Source: Microvirga calopogonii (GTDB lineage Bacteria > Pseudomonadota > Alphaproteobacteria > Rhizobiales > Beijerinckiaceae). From it: a DNA stretch of 48,790 bases. The notes under the pieces were generated by a model. It ran no database searches, had not been told where the DNA came from, and was given only the letters and a program-made list of their open reading frames with translations. Shown here in pieces: positions 41,099 to 48,790 of the stretch. A program made the translations under genes and the position numbers. The stretch is taken from assembly GCF_003347665.1 (NCBI RefSeq), contig NZ_QDGA01000035.1, forward strand, positions 1-48,790. Reading direction: 5' to 3'. Position 1 is the first letter of the stretch. The number at the start of each line of letters is the position of its first letter.

Positions 41099-41703
41099 CA
41101 TAAGCGTCTAGATCGTGACCTTCCCGACGAGCGGCCGTGGCTCGTAGTGGTACGCAGCAAGCTGGAAGCCGCTGCTGCGACCCTGTCCACGCTTCGAAAA
41201 TTCCCGATGCATCTGTACATAGAGTGTTACCTTGATCCGGCTCTATAGCTTCTAACCGGAACCCCGCTCCGCTTATTCTACCAGACCTGCACACCAGCTT
41301 CATGCAGTTGGTGTTCGAGATACGCCAGCCCAGTCAGCAGCCACCGGTCCCGCGAGCTTCGGCTGAGGATCCTCTCCGGCATTGTTGCCGTCTCTGTCTT
41401 GTCACGATAATCGGCAGGCTCTCCCCATCACGGCAAATGGAACTCCGATGGCGGCAGAGGTTCAAAAAGAAGGATTTCACAACCCGGGCTCGCGGTTCGC
41501 CGATGAGCAAGGGCCAGGCTTGCAAGCCGTTGCGGCTGGAGAGCGCAGTGGGAAAGATACCGTTGAGCTTAGGCACTCGCAGGAGAGAGCGCTCCAGGAA
41601 TCGGGAGCCGACCGTATAAGAGATGGAAGCAAGCGCGCCCAAAACGACGGGGCTTGAGTAGTGACGGTGGCGGGATTCTCAATTTGCTGCCGCTGACTTT
41701 CAA
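41099..41703. other. Degraded region, probable mobile-element debris
   Basis: No intact gene. On the minus strand a short tract (about 41,305-41,415) encodes SRDRWLLTGLAYLEHQLHEA up to a TAG, with stops shortly upstream; it looks like the C-terminus of a lost protein that I cannot name. Other ORFs here overlap in several frames without motifs. Confidence 0.35.
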
Positions 41704-42293
41704 TTAGCTACTTTCACCCTCGGAAATCGGTAATATTTTGAAGGCCTGCACGACGCGACCGGAAAACTCACAGTTCGTGCATCGGACCTCTACTCCTACC
41801 TTTGCCCTATGAACTGGAAGAATGTTTTGCGTTCCGCAGCCGCAGGTCCAATTTACTCGTCTTGGCTTGAGCCGCACCTTTCCATCAACGATGCTATCAA
41901 AGTAGTGTTGTGAGCCACATTGGCCACATGTGATCAAGTCACCGGGCCTTTTAAACTCAACTCGCCGAGTGATCTGAAAACCGCATTCACACTCCATCTG
42001 GAATAGAACCGGCAAGTAAATACTATGGATTGGAGAACCCAGAATAGCCTGCAGGCGATCAGCATATTCAGTGCAACGCTGGCGCTTCTCCTCATAGGTT
42101 AACCCCCTGCCCTTCCTAACATCACGAACAGTAGGAACGTGCAAAAAGTTACCCAAGGTATCATAAACCTTCGTGGCCCAACTTGGGTCCAGCTTGCGCT
42201 CGGTACTAAGAGAAACCTCCTGTCCATCGCGGCCCTTGGTCGTCATCGTCCATTCGACAAGAGCGAGTGGATCCGTTTCTAGAAGCTCTTCTA

Positions 42294-43128
42294 GGGCGTG
42301 AACTCATAAAAGATCTTTCCATTGCAGCGAGTTGATGATTCACCTCCCGGTCACGGGAGGATGTGATGCGTCGTCATGAGCTGACTGACTTCGAGTGGAA
42401 GATCGTCGAGCCTTTGCTGCCCAACAAGCCACGCGGCGTGCCGCGGGTGAATGACCGACGGGTGCTCAACGGTATTCTCTGGCGCTTCCGCACCGGCTCG
42501 CCCTGGCGCGACATCCCCGAGCGCTATGGCCCCTCCACGACATGCTACAATCGGTTCGTGCGCTGGCGTGAGGCCGGCGTGTGGGACCGCATTCTGGACG
42601 CGGTCTCAGCCGCTTACGACGGCGATCTCATCATGATCGACTCCTCCTGCGTTCGTGTCCATCAGCATGGCGCGACGGGTCAAAAGGGGATCGAGATGGT
42701 GGCATGGGACGTTCCCGCGGCGGCCTGACGACGAAGATCCATGCTCTGGTGGATGCCGAAGGCCGCCCGATCCGCATGGCTCTCACACCGGGCCAAGCCC
42801 ATGACGGCACCACAGCCGAGGAACTGTTGGCCAACCTGACGCCGGGCGCAACCCTGCTGGCCGATAAGGCTTACGACAGCAATGCCATTCGACAGCAGGT
42901 CCAGGAGCAGGATGTCTGGGCCAACATCCCGCCCAAGAGCAACCGCAAGGGCTCGTTTGTCTTCAGCGCCTTTGTGTACCGCTACACAAATCTGGTGGAG
43001 CGCTTCTTCAACAAGCTTAAACAGTTCCGCGGCCTTGCCACCCGCTACGACAAGAACCCAGACAACTTCCGGCCGCCATCAAGCTGGTGTCAGCCCGCAT
43101 TTGGATCCGCAGTTATGAGCCCACGACT
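42294..43128 (+). mobile_element. IS5-family (IS427-group-like) insertion sequence, 835 bp
   Basis: The ends are imperfect inverted repeats: the left end starts GGGCGTGAACTCATAA (42294-42309) and the right end is TTATGAGCCCACGACT (43113-43128), matching at 12 of 16 positions. A TA duplication flanks the element (42292-42293 and 43129-43130), as usual for the IS427 group. The length and two-frame transposase also fit. The flanking gene is restored in frame on removal, so the boundaries are secure. Confidence 0.88.
42366..42728 (+). CDS. IS5-family transposase, ORF A
   Basis: 120 residues (ATG at 42366, or 42363). MRRHELTDFEWKIVEPLLPN, GILWRFRTGSPWRDIPERYG and IMIDSSCVRVHQHG are typical of the DUF4096 helix-turn-helix part and the first catalytic Asp of IS427-type enzymes. 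A run of AAAAGGGG near 42,684 lies where such elements shift frame by -1 to make the full transposase. ORF A alone ends at 42728. Confidence 0.85.
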   Translation: MRRHELTDFEWKIVEPLLPNKPRGVPRVNDRRVLNGILWRFRTGSPWRDIPERYGPSTTCYNRFVRWREAGVWDRILDAVSAAYDGDLIMIDSSCVRVHQHGATGQKGIEMVAWDVPAAA

Positions 43129-43130
43129 TA
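42690..43130 (+). pseudogene. IS5-family transposase, ORF B part with a 1-nt deletion
   Basis: After the -1 shift the sequence continues MGRSRGGLTTKIHALVDAEG, LLADKAYDSNAIRQ with the second catalytic Asp, and NLVERFFNKLKQFRGLATRY with the Glu. At NPDNF the family continues LAAIKLVSARIW. Here the next bases read TTCCGG instead of TTCCTGG, a one-base loss between 43070 and 43071, which sends the frame into 45 unrelated residues past the element end. In the correct frame the expected tail and TAG (43128-43130) are still present. The element is probably inactive unless this is a sequencing error. Confidence 0.75.
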
Positions 43131-43412
43131 GAATTCGTTTCGGCTGCCAAGCCTCCATGGCTGTGTTGGGCACCTCGCTCAGGTACCGCTGCAGCATCTC
43201 GTAGGTGAGGGCCTCGATACACATGCGTAACTCAAGGCAGGCTGCCCGCAACGCGGACTCGCTGCCTTGATTTAACAGACCCGCCGCCTCTTGAAGGTGG
43301 CTTCTCGCGCGTTCCCGATAACCGAGATCTGGCATCTAATCCTCGCTATTCATCACTATCCAGTGACGACCCAAGCCTACGAGGACGGGGGCAAGTCGAA
43401 GTGCATTGCATG

Positions 43413-43976
43413 TTAGCTTACAAGCTTGGAGGCGTAAGCCGAGAGCAAGTCCGCTCTTTCATTAGCGAAGACTGTGAAGTCATCGCTGAAAGTGCTAGCT
43501 GGCAACAAGTTCGACTCAAGAATTTCCGTGATGCCTTGAGGCAGCTTCGCTCTATAGGCGCTGGGTGCTGCCCCACTGATCGTGTTGTTATCTGATCGCG
43601 ACAGGAAGCAAATATTGGCAAAGCATGTGTCATCAAACGCATCTTGATTGGAATGCTTCAGAAGTTGCCGCGGGTAAACATGATGAAATTCATTACGGTT
43701 GTACTCTTTCAACACAGCACTAAGGTTGGTCTTTACACCAGATATAAACGAACGCGGATTGAGCTGTGCAAGCATCAAGACAAATGTCTTTGAGAGAACC
43801 GAATTGGTCCGGAAACTATTATCTAGGAAAAGACGTGGCGTCACCGAGATTGGGATATTCGCGAGTGCAGATGCTTCACCGTTCTTCAGCTTAAGGATCT
43901 CGACAACGTCATCCCGGATTGTCTTGATTGGCTGACTTGCATAACGCCGACATGCGAGATCTTTTAGCCCGGCGGA
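43413..43976 (-). pseudogene. DUF262/DUF1524-type (GmrSD-like) nuclease, C-terminal remnant
   Basis: The open frame runs from a stop at about 43,977 down to 43413. It encodes EFHHVYPRQLLK, the His-His motif of an HNH/DUF1524 nuclease, then FANICFLSRSDNNTISGAAP, which places the Asn of this motif, and ANERADLLSAYASKLV at the end. Upstream sequence (IKTIRDDVVEIL, ALANIPISVTPRLFLDNSF) is coding-like, but the frame has no ATG, only a GTG at 43844, and is closed by a TGA. The N-terminal DUF262 part with its NTP-sensing motif is missing. Such proteins are modification-dependent restriction enzymes; this one is a relic. Confidence 0.7.
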
Positions 43977-44898
43977 ATGATCTCAGTTCAGGCATGGCAA
44001 GTAGATCGTAACGGCCCAGAGGCGGCACTGTGCTTTCTTCGAGATGCATCTCTCGCTGAAAGGGACGTAGGCGCAAAACGCAAGAATGCGTGCTATTGAT
44101 CCTAAGTCACTAATACCATTCACTTAAACTTCGCTAAATAGACCAAAATCAACCATAGCTTCAATCTGTCAACATGTCCTCAATAAAGCCCTCTCACTCC
44201 CGATAATTCCTGGTTATCGGGAGCGTCACACAACCCGCCCCGCCTTGGCATTGGTACCGGCGCTTGCACCAGATCCGGCTACTGGCCATGCCGATCGGCT
44301 TGCGGCTGTTTCAGCGGCCACAGCGCTAACCGGCCTCGGCGGCTGTGGTGACGACGGTGATGCCTCGCGCATAGTCTGAGCAGTCTCTCCACGCACCCTG
44401 CAGACGCTGCAGCAGCCGCGATTGTGCCTCCCAAGCTCGGTCTCCGTTCCGAGCCGTGGCGAGCCCCGACCCTACCCGGGCACAACACCTGCCTCTTATT
44501 TAGGCGGGAGCAGCGCCCCCGAGCGCCAGCCAGTTCGTGGTCCACGCCTGCCATGGAAGCAGGATTTTGGCAGGGCTACATCCGGCATCCACACTGTCTT
44601 CTTGGAATAAGAGCGGGGTGCCCCATTGCGCTCTTTCTGGAACCGGGAAGACGCTGCCCTCGGCAAGCCCGGTTTGTCGCACACGAGCACTCGATCTCTA
44701 ACGTGACGCAGTGAAAGATTGTATCCTGAAATCCTTCGCTGAAGCAACATCAGTGCAGATCTCGCTCTGGCCCAGCCAAGGTGCGACTTTCGGTGAGGGA
44801 GCAAGAACCTTTTCCTCATCTATCAGCCGGGATATACAACTGGATCTAAGTTCGGGCCTATGGCCCGGGCAAGGATTGGGTTAAGGGCGGGCTAAAGC
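43977..44898. other. Intergenic stretch without a supported gene
   Basis: Short ORFs on both strands show no motif. From 44,100 to 44,220 the DNA is AT-richer than elsewhere. A small ORF on the minus strand opening with MHLEESTVPPLGRYDLLAMP may be a frameshifted piece of the nuclease gene's upstream part. The hairpin at 44197 is listed separately. No terminator or promoter of the RTX gene was identified with confidence. Confidence 0.35.
44197..44223. repeat. Perfect 10-bp inverted repeat
   Basis: CTCCCGATAA (44197-44206), a 7-base loop, and TTATCGGGAG (44214-44223). It sits at the boundary between an AT-rich and a GC-rich block. It could be a transcription terminator, a repetitive extragenic palindrome, or the core of a recombination site; an att or dif-like role was considered because a tyrosine recombinase is encoded 2.8 kb away, but no second copy was seen in the window. 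Confidence 0.5.
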
Positions 44899-46614
44899 AT
44901 GGCGACCGATGGCGACGATATTGTCAGTGTCTATGACTACGAGCTCGCAGGCGCTTACTTTGACGGAGGCTCGGGCCTAGACACCTTCCAACTCCTCGGC
45001 GGTGGCGGCTTCAATCTGGCAAGTGCCGCCGGTTTCAGAAACTTTGAGCAAATCTACGGGTCAGCCAGCAACGAAACCATTGTTATCACCGGCGCACAAC
45101 TCGCGGGCGTCCAAACGATCGATGGCCGTGGGGGCTATGACTGGCTTTCGCTCAGTGGATCTGACATCGATCTCAGAGGCAAGGCCGTCCTGGACTTCGA
45201 TCGCATCGCGATCCAGTCGGATGGCACGACTGTGAAGACCGATAGCCTTAGCCTTGCGCTAAGGTTCGAGTCCTGGAGCACCGACAATGATGCGTTAATT
45301 CTTGACGGTGTGACGCTGACAGACGAGCAGAGATTACAGCTCCGCGACCGTGGCATCGACCACGTCACGGATGCCTCTGGCGTGACAACCAGCAACGAAG
45401 CCCCTCACCTCGATGGATTAATGGGAGACCGGGTGATCATCGCAGCGGGGCAGTCCGTGCTGCTGGACGTTGGACAGAACGCAACCGTCTCTGATGATCA
45501 AGGAACACTTCACGGGCTTCAGGTTTCGATACAGGACAATTTCAGTCCGCAGCAATCACTGCGACTGACAGCTTCGGACCGTGTCACCTACAGCACGAGC
45601 GAACATTTTCGAACTGTTTACGTCGATGGGATCGCGATCGGTACATACAGTGTCTTTGGAGCGGCCACGACTCTCTCGTTTTCGTTCAACAGCAACGCCA
45701 CGTCCGAGCGGGTCACCGAGGTGCTACGGGCCGTAACATACCAGAATTTGGAGACGGGTTATCTGTCCGTTGGTGAGAAGACGGTCCAAATCCGTGTCGT
45801 GGACGCCGGTGGCCGCGTCACCACGTCGTCCGTGGTGATAGAGAATGCCAACGATGCTCCCACCACGCTGACCCTCCATTGGAACAAAGTCGCCGAAGGA
45901 TCCGATGCCGGAACTTACGTGGGCGCACTGACACCTGGTGATCCCAACGCGGGTGATACGCCAAATCTACGCCTCTCTCTGACGGATGACGCCGGCGGCC
46001 GCTTCAAGATCGTCAACAACACACTCGTGGTTGCCGATCCGAGCAAACTCGACTTCGAGCAGGCGCAGTCCCATCAGGTCACAATTCGGGTCACGGATCC
46101 GAAGGGGCTCTACCTGGAGAAGACCTATACGATTTTTGTCACGGACGTGACCTATGAAGATAACCCCACCCCGCCAGTAGTGACGCCGCCGATTGACCAG
46201 CGCCTGGTCGGAGGACGGGGCAAAGACACCCTGTCCGGCGGGAACGGTGATGACACTCTCATCGGAGGTGCAGGTATTGATGCGCTCCGCGGGGAGGCTG
46301 GCAAGGATGCGTTCGTTTTCAAGACCAGGCCGAGTAAGACCGATTACGATCGGATCGCTGATTTCAACGTCGCAGATGACAGCATCCACCTCGCGCGGTC
46401 GGCATTCTCCAAGATCGGCAAGGCTGGTGTCTTGAAGAAGGATGCGTTCTGGACCGGTAGCAAGGCCCATGATCGGGACGACCGTATCATCTATGACAAA
46501 GCCAAGGGCACTCTGTATTACGATCCCGATGGGACAGGCGTTTCCTCGCAGATCAAGTTCGCGACCATCAGCAAGCAACTGAAGCTGTCGTACAAGGACT
46601 TTTTCGTGATCTGA
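44899..46614 (+). CDS. RTX/cadherin-like calcium-binding protein, probable type I secretion substrate
   Basis: 571 acidic residues. The first 180 contain a low-complexity region rich in Gly, Asp and Ser beginning MATDGDDIVSVYDYELAG. A beta-rich region follows, and a cadherin-like repeat lies near 310-420 (VAEGSDAGTYVGALTPGD, FKIVNNTLVV, DFEQAQSHQVTIRVTD). Nonapeptide calcium repeats GGRGKDTLSGGNGDDTLIGG and GAGIDALRG lie near 436-465. The last 100 residues, with DRIADFNVADDSI and a terminal LSYKDFFVI, are the usual C-terminal export tail of hemolysin-type proteins. There is no N-terminal signal peptide. It is expected outside the cell, with adhesive or unknown function. No ABC/HlyD/TolC export genes are in the window. 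Confidence 0.85.
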   Translation: MATDGDDIVSVYDYELAGAYFDGGSGLDTFQLLGGGGFNLASAAGFRNFEQIYGSASNETIVITGAQLAGVQTIDGRGGYDWLSLSGSDIDLRGKAVLDFDRIAIQSDGTTVKTDSLSLALRFESWSTDNDALILDGVTLTDEQRLQLRDRGIDHVTDASGVTTSNEAPHLDGLMGDRVIIAAGQSVLLDVGQNATVSDDQGTLHGLQVSIQDNFSPQQSLRLTASDRVTYSTSEHFRTVYVDGIAIGTYSVFGAATTLSFSFNSNATSERVTEVLRAVTYQNLETGYLSVGEKTVQIRVVDAGGRVTTSSVVIENANDAPTTLTLHWNKVAEGSDAGTYVGALTPGDPNAGDTPNLRLSLTDDAGGRFKIVNNTLVVADPSKLDFEQAQSHQVTIRVTDPKGLYLEKTYTIFVTDVTYEDNPTPPVVTPPIDQRLVGGRGKDTLSGGNGDDTLIGGAGIDALRGEAGKDAFVFKTRPSKTDYDRIADFNVADDSIHLARSAFSKIGKAGVLKKDAFWTGSKAHDRDDRIIYDKAKGTLYYDPDGTGVSSQIKFATISKQLKLSYKDFFVI

Positions 46615-47010
46615 CACAGACCCGAAGAGGAGGACGGAGGGACCCAACTCCTCATTGCCCTGCCGTCGAGTCGTCCGGCACCCGGTCCCAAATGGACCGC
46701 AAGTCGGTGACCACCGGCGCCTTGGTTCACATCGTCGGCACCAATTGAGCCTCGGGCCTTACTCTCAAACCCGACCGTCGCGCGGCAGTGGCGGCGATGG
46801 ACAGCCGTTCGATGAGCTGACCACCGGCACCGTCCACCCCTCCGCAGCAACGGGGCTCCTGCACGGTCCTGATGTTGTTGCAGCCCGCGGCAAGATGCCA
46901 GCGCTCACCGCCCCGTCGATCAGCAATCACTCTCTAATGTCCCTCCCATTAAGGATGTTATGGTCGTCCCTCGTAGAAAGGTCATTCAGCCAGGCACATG
47001 AGGTCCATTT
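46615..47010. other. Intergenic region before the recombinase
   Basis: No gene is supported; the ORFs on both strands here lack motifs and ribosome sites. A GAGGTCC sequence at 46,999-47,005 serves the TTG start of the recombinase. An attachment core could lie here, but a duplicate would be needed to show it and none was found. Confidence 0.35.
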
Positions 47011-48177
47011 TTGAGCCAGTCACCGAACAATCGCCTAGACGATCCGCACCTGCGGCGCACAAATGAACTCGACGTCCTCGCCGGCATTCTTCCGGCGGAC
47101 CGGCGCGAGGCACTGGCGGCCCTGCTGACGGACGAGGTTGTCGCCACCCTCAAGCACCTGGCTGAAGAGGGTATGGGTGCGAACACCCTGCGCGCCCTTG
47201 CCTCGGATCTCGGCTACCTAGAAGGCTGGGCGCTGGCCGCGACCGAGCTCTCCCTCCCCTGGCCAGCGCCCGAGGGCCTCGCCTTGAAATTCCTGGCTCA
47301 TCATCTCTGGGATCCGGTCCGGCGCGAGACCGATCCGGGTCATGGCATGCCAGTGGCGGTGGCAGCGAGCCTCAAAGCCGAAGGCCTCCTGCGGGCGGAC
47401 GGGCCGCACGCGCCGGGGACCGTCCGCCGGCGTCTCGCCAGCTGGGCCACCCTGCATCGCTGGCGCAGTCTTGCCCCCGCTTTCGCGACCCCAGCGTTCA
47501 AGACGGCTCTGAAGTTCGCCGTACGGGCCAGTGCCCGGTCGCCGCAGCGCAAGAGCCAGCGGGCGGTCACCCGCGAGGTGCTCGACCGGCTGCTCGCCAC
47601 GTGCGTGTTGAATCGGCTTGTCGACAGGCGCGACCGCGCCCTGCTCCTGACCGCCTTTGCCTCCGGCGGCCGCCGGCGCTCGGAACTGGCGGCCTTACGG
47701 GTCGATCACATCGAGGCTCTCCCGCCGGTGCCAGCCAACCCTCGGGACCCGGAATCGGTTAAACTTCCCTGCTTTGCAATTCGTCTCGGGCGTACAAAGC
47801 GCGGCAATGCGGATGACGGGTCCCGCGTCCTTCTCATCGGACGTCCCGCCGAAGCGCTTACCATGTGGCTAGATAGGTCGGGAATTGCCGATGGAGCAGT
47901 GTTTCGGGCAATCGACCGCTGGGGACGAATGGGCCAAGGCGCGATCAGCGGGGATGCAGTCAACGACATCGTCAAGAAACGGTGCCGGCAGGCCGGGCTC
48001 GACCCGGCATTGTTCAGCGCCCATGGGTTGCGCTCAGGCTATCTGACTCAGGCCGCCCGCGCAGGAGTGCCGCTGCCCGAAGCGATGCAGCAGTCCCAGC
48101 ACCGTTCCGTGCAACAGGCCGTCAGCTACTACAACGAGGTTGAGCGGCAAATGGGGAAAGCAGCACGGCTCTATTGA
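47011..48177 (+). CDS. Tyrosine recombinase / phage-type integrase
   Basis: 388 residues from a TTG preceded by GAGGTCC. The N-terminal part is the SAM-like DNA-binding domain (TNELDVLAGILPADRREA, then helices to about residue 180). The catalytic domain has Arg in FASGGRRRSELAALRV (about 219), Lys in LGRTKRG, HGLRSGYLTQAA (about 337, His-x-x-Arg), the second His in QHRSVQQ and the nucleophile in VSYYNEVE (about 373). All five active-site residues are present, so the enzyme should be functional. Similar proteins occur in groups or alone at island edges in alphaproteobacteria. Its target site is unknown. Confidence 0.9.
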   Translation: MSQSPNNRLDDPHLRRTNELDVLAGILPADRREALAALLTDEVVATLKHLAEEGMGANTLRALASDLGYLEGWALAATELSLPWPAPEGLALKFLAHHLWDPVRRETDPGHGMPVAVAASLKAEGLLRADGPHAPGTVRRRLASWATLHRWRSLAPAFATPAFKTALKFAVRASARSPQRKSQRAVTREVLDRLLATCVLNRLVDRRDRALLLTAFASGGRRRSELAALRVDHIEALPPVPANPRDPESVKLPCFAIRLGRTKRGNADDGSRVLLIGRPAEALTMWLDRSGIADGAVFRAIDRWGRMGQGAISGDAVNDIVKKRCRQAGLDPALFSAHGLRSGYLTQAARAGVPLPEAMQQSQHRSVQQAVSYYNEVERQMGKAARLY

Positions 48178-48256
48178 AGCACTAGGGAGTCCTGGCGCGC
48201 AGCGGCAGGAGAATAGCGCGACCGCGCAACCGAAGTTTGATTAGAGCATCGGACGG

Positions 48257-48790
48257 TTAAACGGACGCATATCCGGCGGCCTTGAGGTAGTTCCAACATT
48301 CTTGCGGCTCGAAGAGATTGCAGATGTCACCGAGCGCTCGCCAGAGCGCGTCGAACGTTCGGGCCTCGGCCTTGCGCAGGTGCGCTTTGATCTTGGCGAA
48401 GGCCTGCTCGATCGGGTTCATATCGGGCGAATAAGCGGGCAGAAACAGGAACCAGGCGCCGCGTTCTCTCAGACACTGCGCGGCCTTCTCGCTCTTGTGG
48501 ACAGCCAAGTTGTCGAGGATCACCACATCGCCTTGGCGCAGGGTCGGCGCGAGTTGTGTCTCGATGTAGGCCTCGAACGCCAAGCGGGTGATCGGGCCAT
48601 CGCTCACCCACGGTGCACACAGCTCGCTGCACCGCAGCCCTGCGAGACAGGTATCGGTTTTCCAGTGTCCAAAGGGGGCGCTCATCCGCAGCCGCTGCCC
48701 TTTGCGTGAGCGCCCGCGCAGGCGCGTCATCTTGGTGTTGACGAAGGTCTCGTCGAGAAACACCAAGCGGTGCGGCTGCTCGCGCATGCG
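48257..48790 (-). CDS. IS630-family transposase, partial (runs off the window)
   Basis: The 3' 177 or so codons of a DDE transposase with 5' end beyond the window. [20 protein letters not shown] holds the first Asp, [14 protein letters not shown] the second, and [20 protein letters not shown] the Glu: the D-D-E set of IS630 enzymes. The stop is near 48,257. Terminal repeats cannot be judged because the other end is not visible. Confidence 0.85.
   Translation of the reverse strand, partial: RMREQPHRLVFLDETFVNTKMTRLRGRSRKGQRLRMSAPFGHWKTDTCLAGLRCSELCAPWVSDGPITRLAFEAYIETQLAPTLRQGDVVILDNLAVHKSEKAAQCLRERGAWFLFLPAYSPDMNPIEQAFAKIKAHLRKAEARTFDALWRALGDICNLFEPQECWNYLKAAGYASV

Larger units (their letters stand above)
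41704..43335 (-). pseudogene. Zinc-ribbon protein gene of unknown function, interrupted by an IS5-family element
   Basis: The 5' part (43335-43129, ATG with GAGGA upstream) encodes a helical N-terminus beginning MPDLGYRERARSHLQEAAG. The 3' part (42293-41704) encodes the remaining 196 or so residues. Removing the insertion and one copy of the TA duplication restores one frame: AWQPKRI joins LEELLETDPLALVEW and continues without a stop, giving about 265 residues. The 3' part carries three Cys clusters: CECGF, CGQCG and CGCG / CTNC, probable zinc ribbons. The helical N-terminus loosely recalls HEPN-type folds, which is only an impression. An ATG at 42246 could still start a shorter 180-residue protein. 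The function is unknown. Confidence 0.75.

Noticed and set aside
44279..44819. Several short ORFs on both strands before the RTX gene
   Set aside because: Mutually overlapping, Arg-rich and motif-free; likely non-coding.
1..48790. CRISPR arrays, tRNA or rRNA genes, riboswitches
   Set aside because: No regularly spaced repeats, cloverleaf-like sequences or conserved RNA motifs were recognised on either strand by reading.

Overview
The window is high-GC DNA from a proteobacterium. The best guess is a Methylobacterium/Microvirga-type alphaproteobacterium, based on codon bias, the RTX protein with its C-terminal LSYKDFFVI-like tail, and the mix of IS5-, IS110-, IS1182- and IS630-type insertion sequences. 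The genus is an inference, not something the sequence proves. No rRNA, tRNA or CRISPR array was recognised.

Region 1 (about 0.6-34.5 kb) is one biosynthetic gene cluster with two divergent arms. The arms leave a shared AT-rich intergenic region at 10,156-10,459, where two near-consensus sigma70-type promoters overlap at their -10 elements. The leftward arm encodes tailoring enzymes: a phytanoyl-CoA-type Fe/2OG dioxygenase, an arylamine N-acetyltransferase, two Gfo/Idh/MocA oxidoreductases, a possible glycosyltransferase, a VOC protein, a PaaK-like adenylate-forming ligase and an unknown protein. A convergent histidine phosphatase lies beyond it. The rightward arm starts with a 24-codon ORF with a perfect Shine-Dalgarno. 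It continues with a SyrP/TauD-like dioxygenase, three NRPS proteins carrying four modules, a chorismate mutase-VOC fusion, an aldo/keto reductase, an MbtH protein, split aminodeoxychorismate synthase, an APH-family kinase, a prephenate dehydrogenase-like enzyme, a class IV aminotransferase and an Sfp-type PPTase.

The precursor logic is clear. ADC synthase, an AroQ-type mutase, a PapC-like dehydrogenase and an aminotransferase together form the 4-aminophenylpyruvate / 4-aminophenylalanine route known from chloramphenicol and pristinamycin. Here the mutase is fused to a VOC domain that keeps the H/H/E metal triad and C-terminal motif of 4-hydroxyphenylpyruvate dioxygenase / hydroxymandelate synthase. 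The assembly line reads C*-A-T / C-A(Ser)-T-C*-A(beta-amino-acid-like)-T / C-A-NMT-T-R. C* marks condensation domains lacking the catalytic His. The terminal reductase releases an aldehyde, probably reduced further by the adjacent aldo/keto reductase. The first A domain lacks the Asp that binds the alpha-amine, so it may load a hydroxy or keto acid; that would fit a product of the fused dioxygenase. No transporter, pathway regulator or thioesterase is present in the window.

Region 2 (about 34.6-44.9 kb) is accessory and degraded. It holds a very large unknown protein apparently split from its N-terminal beta-sandwich domain by a frameshift, and fragments of IS110, IS1182 and another transposase. 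It also has an FRG-domain protein, an IS5-family element inserted precisely into a zinc-ribbon gene (TA duplication, frame restored on excision), and the C-terminal remnant of a DUF262/HNH nuclease.

Region 3 (44.9-48.8 kb) holds a calcium-binding RTX/cadherin-type secreted protein, a tyrosine recombinase and a partial IS630 transposase. It looks like the edge of a genomic island.
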